Assembly (NCBI RefSeq): GCF_000374085.1
Contig: NZ_KB893590.1
Coordinates: 1-35,596 of the forward strand
Direction of reading: 5' to 3'
DNA from: Spirosoma spitsbergense DSM 19989
GTDB lineage: Bacteria; Bacteroidota; Bacteroidia; Cytophagales; Spirosomataceae
Length of the DNA: 35,596 nt
Position numbers and translations under genes: made by a program. The notes below the pieces were generated by a model that did no database searches, was not told the origin of the DNA, and worked only from the letters and a program-made list of their open reading frames with translations. Below, piece after piece: positions 1 to 7,723 of this stretch; within the stretch, counting starts at the first letter, position 1; each line of letters starts with the position of its first letter.

Positions 1-264
1 GATCGGGTGATGCGTCTGTTAACACGGCATGTGTACGCTTGCGGTCATTTTCATGCGAGTCTAAGCACAACCACGGCCCATGTGCGGGGCTTTGCGTTGC
101 TGTACAATTTTACGCCGAGTAGTCCGTCTGTGCGCAAAAAAGAGCCGAGTTTATATTGTCCGGCCTCACGGGCGAGTGGGCAGGTATTCTCGAAAAATTG
201 GCTGGAGAACCTATTACTCTGTGCCTCAGTGGGTAATCTAAACCATCATTGCAATACGTTATAA
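1..264 (+). CDS. C-terminal end of a transposase-like protein (partial at window edge)
   Basis: The frame is open from the first base of the window and stops with TAA at 262-264, so only the last 87 codons are seen and the true start lies outside. The tail has a Phe-Ala-Leu-Leu-Tyr-Asn-Phe stretch, then a Ser/Pro-rich linker, a Cys-Pro-Ala motif and an Asn-Trp-Leu-Glu-Asn-Leu-Leu block. I recall this order from C-terminal ends of transposase-like proteins common in Cytophagales, but the resemblance is from memory and weak. No catalytic DDE residues fall inside the visible part. The stop codon overlaps an ATG of another frame (264-266) that closes after 19 codons. The next gene begins 10 bases later in an unusual way, which fits an insertion boundary. 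Confidence 0.45.
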   Translation, partial: DRVMRLLTRHVYACGHFHASLSTTTAHVRGFALLYNFTPSSPSVRKKEPSLYCPASRASGQVFSKNWLENLLLCASVGNLNHHCNTL

Positions 265-273
265 TGAGCAATT

Positions 274-963
274 TTGAAAATCCCTCAGCCTCTTTTGGTT
301 ACAAAAGGACGAGTCTTTGTTGATTACAAAAACCAGACCTTCTTTGGGTACCGGGTTGCTCTAGGCAAGACTCTTACCCTAACAGGCTTTAATCTATTTG
401 AAGGAGATATCCGCTTTGATTTAATTGACCGATTTAACAAAATACACTCCTTAATAGGGGTACTTTTTGAAAAATATGGGCGCCAGCTACAACTCACAAT
501 TCCAGCTTCTTTGCCCCCTGGTCAGTATGTTTTGCGGACTTACGCTAAAGGTTTCAAAGAGCCCGTCTGTCTACGGGTCAATGTTCTTAAAGATGATCAG
601 GTAAGGCCAACTATAGGCACTTTGGTAACCCAAACAGCGAGTGAGGCATCTCCCTGTTCTATAATGGAGCCAGTTGCAGCTCAACGGGGTATTGCCTTAT
701 TTTTCACGTCGACTCTGGAGAAGTCAGTTTTAGACAAGCTGGGTCAGCATGCGGCTTTAAAGCTGGTATCGGTGAGCAGTGGTGCCTCATATTCCGGAAG
801 TGTTGTCGCTTATGATTACGCTAATTCGGTATTTCCCGGTTCATTTACGATCCCAACCATAGTACCTCCTGGCTTGTTCACAGCTACTTTGCAGGTGCTG
901 GACATGAAAAACAATGTGGTTGATGAAAGCGAGCCGTACGGTAGACTAGTGCAAATAAACTAG
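274..963 (+). CDS. Hypothetical protein with two beta-sandwich (TIG-like) segments, possibly 5'-truncated
   Basis: The frame has no ATG at its beginning. The first usable start is TTG at 274, and in-frame stops at 262 and 265 prevent extension, so the N-terminus may have been lost to the mobile element upstream. About 229 residues are visible. Two halves resemble each other in plan: each ends with a Thr-Ile-Pro-x(3)-Pro-Pro-Gly strand-turn (near residues 84-92 and 193-200). The first half has a Leu-Thr-Gly-Phe-Asn-Leu-Phe strand typical of IPT/TIG or Ig-like folds. No signal peptide, catalytic motif or membrane segment can be seen. I do not recognise a specific family. An adhesive or surface beta-domain fragment is the most likely reading, and a pseudogene remnant is possible. 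Confidence 0.5.
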   Translation: MKIPQPLLVTKGRVFVDYKNQTFFGYRVALGKTLTLTGFNLFEGDIRFDLIDRFNKIHSLIGVLFEKYGRQLQLTIPASLPPGQYVLRTYAKGFKEPVCLRVNVLKDDQVRPTIGTLVTQTASEASPCSIMEPVAAQRGIALFFTSTLEKSVLDKLGQHAALKLVSVSSGASYSGSVVAYDYANSVFPGSFTIPTIVPPGLFTATLQVLDMKNNVVDESEPYGRLVQIN

Positions 964-1143
964 TAGACTTAGTAATTTTTATAGAAACGTTCATGCAGTA
1001 CAAATACACAATTTAGCGTTATAATCCCTTTACATATTTCTAGTTACAAAACCCAACCGGGAAACGCACAACAGGTTCACCATCAGGCACGAAGGTACTT
1101 GTTGTACGTTTCCTGGATATGGCTGTCAGGAAGGAACGGTTAA
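964..1143. other. Intergenic spacer between the hypothetical gene and acs
   Basis: These 180 bases separate two genes whose 3' ends face each other. The left half is AT-rich (about 964-1050). I see no strong hairpin terminator. On the minus strand, 1083-1139 can be read as an 18-codon peptide ending in a stop, but it is too short to call a gene. Confidence 0.5.
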
Positions 1144-3042
1144 TCAAATCGCCCCTTCTTTTATTTCTTCCACCACAGCCGGGTCCAGCAACGTACTGGT
1201 ATCGCCCAGGTTGGACGTGTCGCCCTCGGCAATTTTGCGCAGGATACGGCGCATGATTTTGCCGGAGCGGGTTTTGGGTAATCCACTTACAAACTGAATT
1301 TTATCGGGCTTGGCGATAGGGCCAATGACCCGGCTCACGGTGGCCAGAATATCCCGTTTAGTCAGTTCGGCATCGTGGCCGGAGGGCTGTTGATCGTCGG
1401 TGATGACGTAGGCGTAGATGCCCTGTCCCTTGATGTCGTGCGGATAACCCACTACCGCGCTCTCCACCACGCCCGTGTGCATGTTGATCGCGTTTTCCAC
1501 TTCGGCCGTCCCAATCCGGTGGCCCGATACGTTCAGCACGTCATCCACCCGGCCCGTAATGCGGTAGTAGCCGTCTTCATCCCGCAGGCAACCGTCGCCG
1601 GTGAAGTACAGGCCCGGATAGGTGGCGAAGTACGTTTGTCGGCACCGTTCGTGGTCGCCGTAGGTGGTGCGCAAAATCCCCGGCCAGGGAAACTTGATGC
1701 AGAGATTACCACTCACCCCGTTCCCTTCGATTTCCTTTCCGTTCTCATCCACCAGCACCGGCTGAACACCTGGCAGCGGCAGCGTGGCGTAGGTGGGTTT
1801 AGTTTTAGTAACCCCGGCAATCGGTGAAATCAACATACCCCCAGTTTCCGTCTGCCACCAGGTATCCACAATGGGGCAGCGGTTTTTACCGATGTTGTCA
1901 TCGTACCAGTGCCAGGCTTCCTCGTTGATGGGTTCGCCCACAGAACCCAGTACCCGCAGACTGCTCAGGTCATGATTCTTCACGTAATCCAGCCCAAAAC
2001 TCATCAGCGACCGGATAGCGGTGGGTGCCGTATACAGAATGTTGACTTTATGCTTATCCGTAATAGCCCAGAACCGCCCGGCGTCCGGGTAGGTGGGGAT
2101 TCCTTCAAAAATCAGCGATGTAGCCCCGCAGGCCAGCGGCCCGTACACGATATAGCTATGACCGGTAATCCAGCCAATGTCGGCGGTGCAGAAAAAGACC
2201 TCTTTCTCCTGGTACTGGAACACCGTTTTAAACGTGTAGGCCGTGTAGACCATGTAGCCTCCGCAGGTATGCACCACGCCCTTGGGCTTGCCCGTACTGC
2301 CCGATGTGTACAGAATGAACAGCATGTCTTCGGCGTCCATTTCTTCGGCGGGGCAATCGGCCGTAACGTGCTTGAGTTCCTGTTCCCACCAGATATCCCG
2401 CCCTTTCAGCATCGCCACCGGCGTACGAGTACGGGTCAGCACAATTACTTTCTCCACGCTGGGACAGCCAATCAGGGCATCATCCACGGTGCTCTTCAAC
2501 GGAATCTCTTTGTTTCCCCGGTACGCGCCATCGGCCGTCACGACCACTTTACACTGGGCATCATTGATTCGGTCGGCAATACTCTGGGCCGAAAAGCCAC
2601 CAAATACCACCGAGTGGACGGCCCCGATACGGGCGCAGGCCAGCACGGCAATGGCCAGTTCGGGCACCATCGGCATGTATATACACACGCGGTCGCCTTT
2701 CACGACCCCATTGCGTTTTAGCACATTGGCAAACCGGCACACCTGATCGTGGAGCATCCGGTAGGTAAGCGTTACCCCGGCTTCGGACGGGTCGTTGGGT
2801 TCAAAAATGATAGCAGGCTGGTCGCCCCGTTCGTCGAGGTGACGATCGAGGCAGTTTTCCGTAATGTTGAGTTTACCGCCCTGAAACCATTTTACGTCGG
2901 GTTCGGTGAAATTCCATTGCAGGGTTTTGGTCCAGGGTTTGCGCCACTGGAATTCCTGCGCAATTTCGGCCCAGAACGCTTCGGGGTCAGTAACGCTTTT
3001 CTGGTAAGCAGTCTGGTATTCGTCAGGGGTCTGAATAAGCAT
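1144..3042 (-). CDS. acs: Acetate-CoA ligase (acetyl-CoA synthetase)
   Basis: Cytoplasmic AMP-forming enzyme that converts acetate, ATP and CoA to acetyl-CoA through an acetyl-adenylate. The 632-residue length is usual for the family. Visible motifs are the P-loop-like Tyr-Thr-Ser-Gly-Ser-Thr-Gly-Lys-Pro-Lys-Gly (about residue 246), the Trp-Trp-Gln-Thr-Glu-Thr-Gly-Gly adenine-binding block, Tyr-Phe-Thr-Gly-Asp-Gly, and the C-terminal Arg-Ser-Gly-Lys-Ile-Met-Arg-Arg motif. The lysine at about 595 in that last motif is the catalytic residue that protein acetyltransferases control in studied bacteria. The ATG at 3042 gives the standard N-terminus of this family. The gene stands alone: it converges with the gene to its left and is divergent from the cyanophycinase-like gene to its right. 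Confidence 0.97.
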   Translation of the reverse strand: MLIQTPDEYQTAYQKSVTDPEAFWAEIAQEFQWRKPWTKTLQWNFTEPDVKWFQGGKLNITENCLDRHLDERGDQPAIIFEPNDPSEAGVTLTYRMLHDQVCRFANVLKRNGVVKGDRVCIYMPMVPELAIAVLACARIGAVHSVVFGGFSAQSIADRINDAQCKVVVTADGAYRGNKEIPLKSTVDDALIGCPSVEKVIVLTRTRTPVAMLKGRDIWWEQELKHVTADCPAEEMDAEDMLFILYTSGSTGKPKGVVHTCGGYMVYTAYTFKTVFQYQEKEVFFCTADIGWITGHSYIVYGPLACGATSLIFEGIPTYPDAGRFWAITDKHKVNILYTAPTAIRSLMSFGLDYVKNHDLSSLRVLGSVGEPINEEAWHWYDDNIGKNRCPIVDTWWQTETGGMLISPIAGVTKTKPTYATLPLPGVQPVLVDENGKEIEGNGVSGNLCIKFPWPGILRTTYGDHERCRQTYFATYPGLYFTGDGCLRDEDGYYRITGRVDDVLNVSGHRIGTAEVENAINMHTGVVESAVVGYPHDIKGQGIYAYVITDDQQPSGHDAELTKRDILATVSRVIGPIAKPDKIQFVSGLPKTRSGKIMRRILRKIAEGDTSNLGDTSTLLDPAVVEEIKEGAI

Positions 3043-3170
3043 GAGTCAATAAGCAATATGAATGGGCGAATTACTAAATAATGCCGTAAAAAGTAAAATT
3101 TACCCGCCATCGGAGATTAAATCAGCGGGACAACCGATGATGGATTCATACAACATCAACGGTATTCGTT

Positions 3171-3178
3171 TAACTTTG
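3171..3178 (+). promoter_or_regulatory. Candidate Bacteroidota -7 element (TAACTTTG)
   Basis: TAACTTTG matches the Bacteroidota primary-sigma -7 consensus TAnnTTTG. It lies 32 bases before the ATG of the cyanophycinase-like gene, giving a predicted leader of about 25 bases. No clear TTTG -33 element is visible at the expected 19-21-base spacing. Confidence 0.45.
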
Positions 3179-3210
3179 ATTATTCGGTGTACACAAACGA
3201 ACAAACTACA

Positions 3211-4107
3211 ATGAAACTAACTTTCTCCTTCCTTCTTTTTGCCCTCTTTCTCAATAACAGACCCTGTAGTGGCCAGACTTCATCAACACAGGCTAAGGTT
3301 GGTCCCGAAAAAGGGGCATTGGTTATCGTTGGCGGAGGAGCTATGGGACCGGAAATCTGGAACCGCTTCATTGAACTGGCGGGTGGTCCCGCTGCGGCCA
3401 ATATCATCATCATTCCAACGGCGGGCGAAGACAATGACCCCATGACCGCCCCCCGCGAAACCGAAAAACTGACGGGCATGGGCGTTAAGAACATCACCAT
3501 CCTGCACACCCGCGACCCGAAAGTAGCCAATCAGGCATCGTTCGTGGCACCCATTCGTACCGCTACGGGCATCTGGTTTGTGGGCGGGCGGCACTGGCGA
3601 CTGGCCGATTCGTACCTGAACACGCTGGCCCAGAAGGAATTCAATGCGTTGCTCGGTCGCGGGGGCGTTATTGGGGGTACTTCGGCGGGGGCAACCATTC
3701 TGGGTTCGTTCATGGTGCGGGGTGATACCAAAGGAAACTCAATTATGATTGGCGACCACACGCAGGGGCTGGATTTTATCCACAACGTCACCATCGACCA
3801 GCACGTGATGCGCCGAAACCGTCAGTTCGACCTTATCGACGTGATTAAAAATCGCCCGGAATTGCTGGGCATTGGTATCGACGAGGGGACAGCCGTTGTG
3901 GTGCAGCAAAATACGTTCGAGGTGATTGGGGCTTCCTACGCAGGCATTTACGAAGCGGGGCAGATTGCCAAAAGCGAGAAGTTCCCTTCGGGGCAGAACA
4001 GCAGTGGCGGGCCTTTTTATTACCTGGGCAAAGGACAGAAGTTCGATTTACAAACCAGAAAACCTATTCTCAACCAGCCCCTACGCCCAACGGAACCGGC
4101 TAAATAA
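3211..4107 (+). CDS. Secreted cyanophycinase-like serine peptidase (family S51)
   Basis: The family hydrolyses cyanophycin (Asp-Arg polymer) or related peptides to dipeptides. The chosen ATG at 3211 begins a clear signal peptide (MKLTFSFLLFALFL) ending near a Cys-Ser-Gly-Gln site, so the product is periplasmic or secreted; an upstream GTG at 3187 would spoil that signal. The mature part opens with Leu-Val-Ile-Val-Gly-Gly-Gly-Ala-Met. The nucleophile motif Gly-Gly-Thr-Ser-Ala-Gly-Ala is present, followed by Ile-Asp-Gln-His-Val-Met-x-Arg-Asn-Arg, which is strongly conserved in cyanophycinases. It is 298 residues long, normal for the secreted branch. The C-terminal 17 codons recur in diverged form at 4972-5026, beyond the next two genes. 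Whether it acts on cyanophycin here is inference. Confidence 0.9.
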   Translation: MKLTFSFLLFALFLNNRPCSGQTSSTQAKVGPEKGALVIVGGGAMGPEIWNRFIELAGGPAAANIIIIPTAGEDNDPMTAPRETEKLTGMGVKNITILHTRDPKVANQASFVAPIRTATGIWFVGGRHWRLADSYLNTLAQKEFNALLGRGGVIGGTSAGATILGSFMVRGDTKGNSIMIGDHTQGLDFIHNVTIDQHVMRRNRQFDLIDVIKNRPELLGIGIDEGTAVVVQQNTFEVIGASYAGIYEAGQIAKSEKFPSGQNSSGGPFYYLGKGQKFDLQTRKPILNQPLRPTEPAK

Positions 4108-4109
4108 CC

Positions 4110-4129
4110 CCGACGACATAGTCGGTTTT
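4110..4129 (+). terminator. Weak hairpin after the cyanophycinase-like gene
   Basis: A 5-bp stem (CCGAC/GTCGG) with a 6-base loop starts three bases after the stop codon and is followed by TTTT. It has the form of a rho-independent terminator but is short. Confidence 0.35.
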
Positions 4130-4277
4130 GGTGTCGCAGTGGCTATGCGCTGAAGTAGTGTTGCGTGGGCTTCGGACAGATTCTAAAACATTAATAATTT
4201 TTCTGGCCTTATTCCTGTTGTTGAGATACTTACGTTTGTATATTGGGTAATACTGCACGTTACAAACCACTTTTCCC

Positions 4278-4478
4278 ATGGAAGATTTAGTTCGATACAA
4301 GAGTTTTGACGAACTGAAAGCTAGTTCAGAACCTATCGACACGGACGTTGAGCGGGTAAGAGAGCGTCACAATAAATACCGAAATTTCATGCGCTTTTTG
4401 AGGCAAAAACGTGCTGAAGACAGCCCCGCGCCGGACAAAAATTCATCACAGAATACAGACGCAGTGAATGGAGTATAA
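4278..4478 (+). CDS. Small helical protein paired with a nucleotidyltransferase
   Basis: The product has 66 residues and is hydrophilic. It starts Met-Glu-Asp-Leu-Val-Arg-Tyr-Lys-Ser-Phe-Asp-Glu-Leu-Lys, then has a highly charged, probably helical stretch rich in Arg and Lys (residues 24-45) and a disordered tail. It overlaps the following nucleotidyltransferase gene by 11 bases, so the two are translationally coupled. Short proteins with a Lys-Ser-Phe-(Asp/Glu)-Glu-Leu-Lys opening sit ahead of nucleotidyltransferase genes in other Bacteroidota, as far as I recall; their role is not known to me. The local AT-richness and use of AGA codons differ from the flanking genes and suggest transfer. 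An antitoxin-like or adaptor role is only a guess. Confidence 0.7.
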   Translation: MEDLVRYKSFDELKASSEPIDTDVERVRERHNKYRNFMRFLRQKRAEDSPAPDKNSSQNTDAVNGV

Positions 4479-4950
4479 TAATACTGTACTTGAACTCTTC
4501 AAGGTACTTAACAGAAATTCAGTAGAGTACATTGTAGTTGGTGGCTCTGCTGTAGCTTATTACGGTTATTACCGACCATCGACAGATTTAGCGGGAAATG
4601 TTTTAGCGAAGCCAGACTTCGATATCTGGTTCAACCCGAATTATGAGAATTACTACAGCTTACTCGACGCTATAGAGCAACTCGGCAAGGATGTATCTGC
4701 TTACAGAGACGAGGAACAACCCGACCCCAGGAGTGCTTTTTTCAAGTTATCGTTCGACGAGTACACGCTTGATCTTCTCACCAGAATAAAAGCCCCGATA
4801 CCATTCTGGTCGTCCTTCAAAAAAAGGGAGATTTTCCAATCTGATGGAGTTGACATTTCATTTATACCCCTCGAGGAGTTGATTCAGGATAAAGAAATCA
4901 ACCCCAGGCTGAAGGATATAGATGATATTCAGCATTTGAGAAGAGAATAA
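4468..4950 (+). CDS. Nucleotidyltransferase-fold protein (AbiEii/DUF6036-like)
   Basis: This 160-residue protein has the signature of a minimal nucleotidyltransferase: Val-Val-Gly-Gly-Ser-Ala-Val (residues 22-28) and then Lys-Pro-Asp-Phe-Asp-Ile-Trp-Phe (about 48-55), which supplies the two metal-binding aspartates. A possible third acidic residue lies in Leu-Asp-Leu-Leu (about 106). These enzymes transfer nucleotides to proteins, RNA or small molecules, and relatives act in toxin-antitoxin and phage-defence modules. No HEPN partner is present; the partner is the 66-residue protein whose gene overlaps its start. The pair is bracketed by the cyanophycinase gene and a diverged copy of that gene's 3' end, which marks it as inserted cargo. 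The substrate cannot be read from sequence. Confidence 0.8.
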   Translation: MEYNNTVLELFKVLNRNSVEYIVVGGSAVAYYGYYRPSTDLAGNVLAKPDFDIWFNPNYENYYSLLDAIEQLGKDVSAYRDEEQPDPRSAFFKLSFDEYTLDLLTRIKAPIPFWSSFKKREIFQSDGVDISFIPLEELIQDKEINPRLKDIDDIQHLRRE

Positions 4951-4971
4951 CAGGTACCGCACAGGCACGTG

Positions 4972-5026
4972 AACCAGAAAACCGATTCTTAACCGGACCG
5001 TACGCCCCGCTGAGCCAGCAAAATAA
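4972..5026 (+). pseudogene. Remnant 3' end of a second cyanophycinase-like gene
   Basis: These 55 bases align without gaps to the last 55 bases of the cyanophycinase-like gene (4053-4107), with 44 identical positions by my count. In the same frame they read TRKPILNRTVRPAEPAK and stop, against TRKPILNQPLRPTEPAK and stop in the intact gene: 13 of 17 residues match. Many differences are at third codon positions (for example CCT/CCG, CTC/CTT, GAA/GAG, GCT/GCA), so the two copies diverged as coding sequence. An in-frame TGA lies immediately before (4970-4972) and similarity ends there. It is best read as a scar left when the nucleotidyltransferase pair was inserted. Confidence 0.8.
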
Positions 5027-5084
5027 GCTAGTGGTCAACTAATCCGTTTGCTGAGCGTTGTATACGCGAAGGGTGTACACGATA

Positions 5085-6545
5085 ATGGCAAAAATGAGTA
5101 GTGAATACGATGCGGTAGTAGTCGGCTCCGGACCGAATGGATTAAGCGCGGCTATTACGCTGCAACACGCCGGACTTTCGGTATTGATACTTGAAGCCAA
5201 AAATACCATTGGTGGCGGGCTACGTTCGGCGGAACTGACCCGCCCCGGTTTTGTCCACGATATTTGTTCGGCTATTCATCCGCTGGCCGTTGGTTCCCCT
5301 TTTTTCAGAAGCCTGCCCTTAGATCAGCATGGCCTGGAATTTATCAATCCTCCTCTATCGGTGGCTCATCCGTTCGATGGCGGCACCGCAGCCGCCTTAC
5401 ACCAGTCACTGGACGAAACAGCCCAGTCGCTGGGTGCCGATGCGCAGGCCTATCAGGCGTTAATGGAGCCCATTGTGCAGCACTGGCCGACAATGGCTGC
5501 CGACATTCTGGGGCCGCTCCGTATCCCAAAGCACCCGCTGGATATGGCGGCTTTTGGCCTGGATGCTATTCCCCCGGTTACTCACCTGGCAAAACGTTTT
5601 ACCACCAAAGAAACCCGTGGCCTGCTGGCTGGGATGGCGGCCCACAGCATCCAACCATTGACGAATCTGACGACCTCGGCGATTGCTCTGGTGCTAATGG
5701 CCACTGGCCATTTACGTGGCTGGCCCATTCCAAAAGGGGGTTCGCAAACCATTGCCAACGCGCTGGCATCTTATTTTTGCTCACTGGGCGGCACCATTGA
5801 AACCAGCCGCCCCGTAGAATCCCTTCGGGATATCCCGCCAGCAAAAGCCATTCTATTCGACATTACACCGAAGCAACTACTACAGATTGCCGGAAGCCGG
5901 TTCTCAACGCTTTATCGTAAGCAACTGGAACGGTATCGCTACGGCATGGGTGTTTTTAAAATTGACTGGGCGCTGGATGGACCAATCCCCTTTACGGCCC
6001 CTGAATGCCAGCGGGCGGGAACGATTCATCTGGGCGGCACAATAGAGGAAATTACGGCTGCCGAGCAGGCCACCTCATCGGGAAAGCATCCGGAGCGGCC
6101 GTTCGTGTTACTGGCGCAGCAAAGTCTGTTCGATACCGGCCGTGCTCCGGCCGGAAAGCACACGGCTTGGGCGTATTGCCACGTGCCCAATGGGTCTACG
6201 GTCGATTGTACGGACGTGATTGAGAAACAGGTGGAACGATTCGCGCCGGGTTTCCGCGACCGGATTCTGGCCCGGCATACGATGAATACCCGCCAGATGG
6301 AAGCCTATAATGCAAACTACATCGGGGGTGATATCAACGGGGGTATTATCGACATCCGGCAACTATTTACCCGACCCGTTATCAGTCTGTCACCCTGTAA
6401 AACGTCGGACCCGGATTTGTTTATCTGCTCCTCCTCTACCCCACCGGGTGGAGGAGTACACGGCATGTGTGGGTATCACGCAGCCCAAACCGCTCTTCGC
6501 GACCGATTCGGGCTGCCGGTCTCTATCGAACTAGCAACGGGTTAA
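5085..6545 (+). CDS. FAD-dependent oxidoreductase of the phytoene desaturase family
   Basis: A COG1233-type flavoprotein of about 486 residues. The N-terminus carries the dinucleotide-binding motif Val-Val-Val-Gly-Ser-Gly-Pro-Asn-Gly-Leu-Ser-Ala-Ala, followed by Leu-Ile-Leu-Glu-Ala-Lys for ribose binding. The C-terminus has Ser-Ser-Thr-Pro-Pro-Gly-Gly-Gly-Val-His-Gly-Met-Cys-Gly-Tyr, the second FAD-contact motif of the CrtI-like family. The ATG at 5085 is chosen; 5094 is an alternative, and the TTG at 5058 would add residues before the FAD motif without support. No other carotenoid gene is nearby, so true carotenoid desaturation is not indicated by context, and family members also act on other lipids or retinoids. 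A cytoplasmic, membrane-associated location is usual for the family. Confidence 0.85.
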   Translation: MAKMSSEYDAVVVGSGPNGLSAAITLQHAGLSVLILEAKNTIGGGLRSAELTRPGFVHDICSAIHPLAVGSPFFRSLPLDQHGLEFINPPLSVAHPFDGGTAAALHQSLDETAQSLGADAQAYQALMEPIVQHWPTMAADILGPLRIPKHPLDMAAFGLDAIPPVTHLAKRFTTKETRGLLAGMAAHSIQPLTNLTTSAIALVLMATGHLRGWPIPKGGSQTIANALASYFCSLGGTIETSRPVESLRDIPPAKAILFDITPKQLLQIAGSRFSTLYRKQLERYRYGMGVFKIDWALDGPIPFTAPECQRAGTIHLGGTIEEITAAEQATSSGKHPERPFVLLAQQSLFDTGRAPAGKHTAWAYCHVPNGSTVDCTDVIEKQVERFAPGFRDRILARHTMNTRQMEAYNANYIGGDINGGIIDIRQLFTRPVISLSPCKTSDPDLFICSSSTPPGGGVHGMCGYHAAQTALRDRFGLPVSIELATG

Positions 6546-6557
6546 TTGAGTTGAACA

Positions 6558-6712
6558 AAATAACCGCCGGATTGCGACCACCCCCAACCCCCTCCTAAAA
6601 CAGGAGGGGGCTACGCTGAAGGGGCCCCTTTTTCAAGTCCCCTCCTGTTTTAGGAGGGGGTTGGGGGTGGTCAGCATGGGCGAAAAAGCGATTGTTGGTT
6701 CGGCGGTTATTT
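6558..6712. repeat. Compound inverted-repeat element (REP/MITE-like)
   Basis: The core is a perfect 34-bp inverted repeat, 6576-6609 and 6639-6672, with a 29-base loop. Its arms begin GACCACCCCCAACCCCC and carry an inner near-palindrome CCTCCTaaaacAGGAGG. Outside it lies a second perfect 12-bp inverted repeat, AAATAACCGCCG at 6558-6569 and its complement at 6701-6712. Sequences of the CCACCCCCAACCCCCTCC type are scattered through Cytophagales genomes as I recall, so a dispersed REP element is likely. It sits between the convergent oxidoreductase gene and purQ and could stop transcription from both sides. Confidence 0.85.
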
Positions 6713-6732
6713 ACGTCAAATCAATAAACCAA

Positions 6733-7419
6733 TTAAACCAGTACGGCTTTCAGAATCTGGTCCATGATTAAACGACCGTCGGTATTACCCAGTGCCGGAT
6801 CGGCGGCCCGTTCGGGGTGGGGCATCATGCCAAATACGTTTTTGCGGTTGTTCGTCACACCTGCAATGTTTTCCAGACTCCCGTTCGGATTGGCGGCTTC
6901 GGTAATAGCACCCGTTTCGTCGCAATAGCGGAAGAGCACCTGTCCGTTGTCATTCAGCGCTTTCAGCGTGTCGGCATCGGCAAAATAACGGCCTTCGCCG
7001 TGCGCCATCGGAATTTTGTAAGACGGTCGGTCCAGCCCGGCGGTCAACAGCGCATCGGGCGACTGGGGCGTCAGGTAAATGTTTTTGCAGATATACTGCT
7101 GATTGGCATTACGCAACAGTACGCCCGGCACCAGTCGGGCCTCGGCCAGCACCTGAAATCCGTTGCAGATACCCATCAGGTAACCACCCCGGTTAGCGTG
7201 GGCAATCACCTCGTTCATAATGGGCGAAAACCGGGCCACGGCCCCCGTGCGCAGGTAATCACCGTACGAAAAGCCGCCGGGCAGGATAATAAAATCGCAC
7301 CCCTGCAAATCGTGGTCTTTGTGCCAGAGTTTAACAACTTCCTGGTCCATCAGTTCCAGGGCATCAACGGCATCCTGATCGCAGTTGGAACCGGGAAAAA
7401 CAACAACGCCAAATTTCAT
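6733..7419 (-). CDS. purQ: Phosphoribosylformylglycinamidine synthase, glutaminase subunit
   Basis: PurQ is the class I glutamine amidotransferase subunit of FGAM synthase, step four of purine synthesis; it passes ammonia to PurL. The 228-residue protein opens with Met-Lys-Phe-Gly-Val-Val-Val-Phe-Pro-Gly-Ser-Asn-Cys-Asp and has Gly-Gly-Phe-Ser-Tyr-Gly-Asp-Tyr-Leu. The nucleophile cysteine is in Gly-Ile-Cys-Asn-Gly-Phe-Gln (about residue 95), and the C-terminal catalytic His-Pro-Glu is in Met-Met-Pro-His-Pro-Glu-Arg. Its presence implies the small-PurL/PurS type of enzyme, although purL and purS are not in this window. The start codon lies seven bases after the stop of the upstream toxin gene, so transcription probably comes through the toxin-antitoxin pair or from within the toxin gene. 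Confidence 0.96.
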   Translation of the reverse strand: MKFGVVVFPGSNCDQDAVDALELMDQEVVKLWHKDHDLQGCDFIILPGGFSYGDYLRTGAVARFSPIMNEVIAHANRGGYLMGICNGFQVLAEARLVPGVLLRNANQQYICKNIYLTPQSPDALLTAGLDRPSYKIPMAHGEGRYFADADTLKALNDNGQVLFRYCDETGAITEAANPNGSLENIAGVTNNRKNVFGMMPHPERAADPALGNTDGRLIMDQILKAVLV

Positions 7420-7426
7420 AGTTTTC

Positions 7427-7723
7427 TTAAAAATCCCGCCGGTCTGGTTTCTGACGGGTATCGGTGAATCGTAGTAAAAAAACTTGTCCCTCTTTAAACT
7501 GATAATACAAACGAGTGTAAGGCAAGATTATGAATGCCCGTACATCTTTATCCTCATTAACCACCCGCCCCATTTCAGGAAACTGGCTCAGCGAGTCAAT
7601 ACAATCATATATCCTGTCCACATACTCCTCAACAATCTGACCTGACCAGCGTTGAGCCAGAAAATCCGTAAGTTCATATAAACTGCGGTCAGCGTTATCC
7701 GTCCAGACTACCGGATACGCCAT
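7427..7723 (-). CDS. RelE/ParE-family toxin
   Basis: A 98-residue protein of the type II toxin family. The N-terminal pattern Tyr-Pro-Val-Val-Trp-Thr-x-x-Ala-x-x-Ser-Leu-x-x-Leu with Phe-Leu-Ala-Gln-Arg-Trp, the central Leu-Ser-Gln-Phe-Pro-Glu-Met-Gly-Arg, and the C-terminal Leu-Leu-Arg-Phe-Thr-Asp-Thr-Arg-Gln-Lys-Pro match ParE-like toxins. ParE members act on DNA gyrase and RelE members cut ribosome-bound mRNA. The sequence is closer to ParE, but the target is inference. It overlaps the upstream antitoxin gene by 16 bases and ends just seven bases before purQ. Confidence 0.85.
   Translation of the reverse strand: MAYPVVWTDNADRSLYELTDFLAQRWSGQIVEEYVDRIYDCIDSLSQFPEMGRVVNEDKDVRAFIILPYTRLYYQFKEGQVFLLRFTDTRQKPDRRDF

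Noticed and set aside
1083..1139. Minus-strand 18-codon peptide tail just downstream of acs, considered as a third gene-end scar
   Set aside because: It does not resemble the acs C-terminus, is bounded by a stop immediately upstream, and is short enough to arise by chance.
1375..2746. Long open frames on the plus strand inside acs
   Set aside because: They are antisense to a clearly coding gene, have no family resemblance and follow from its GC-rich codon pattern.
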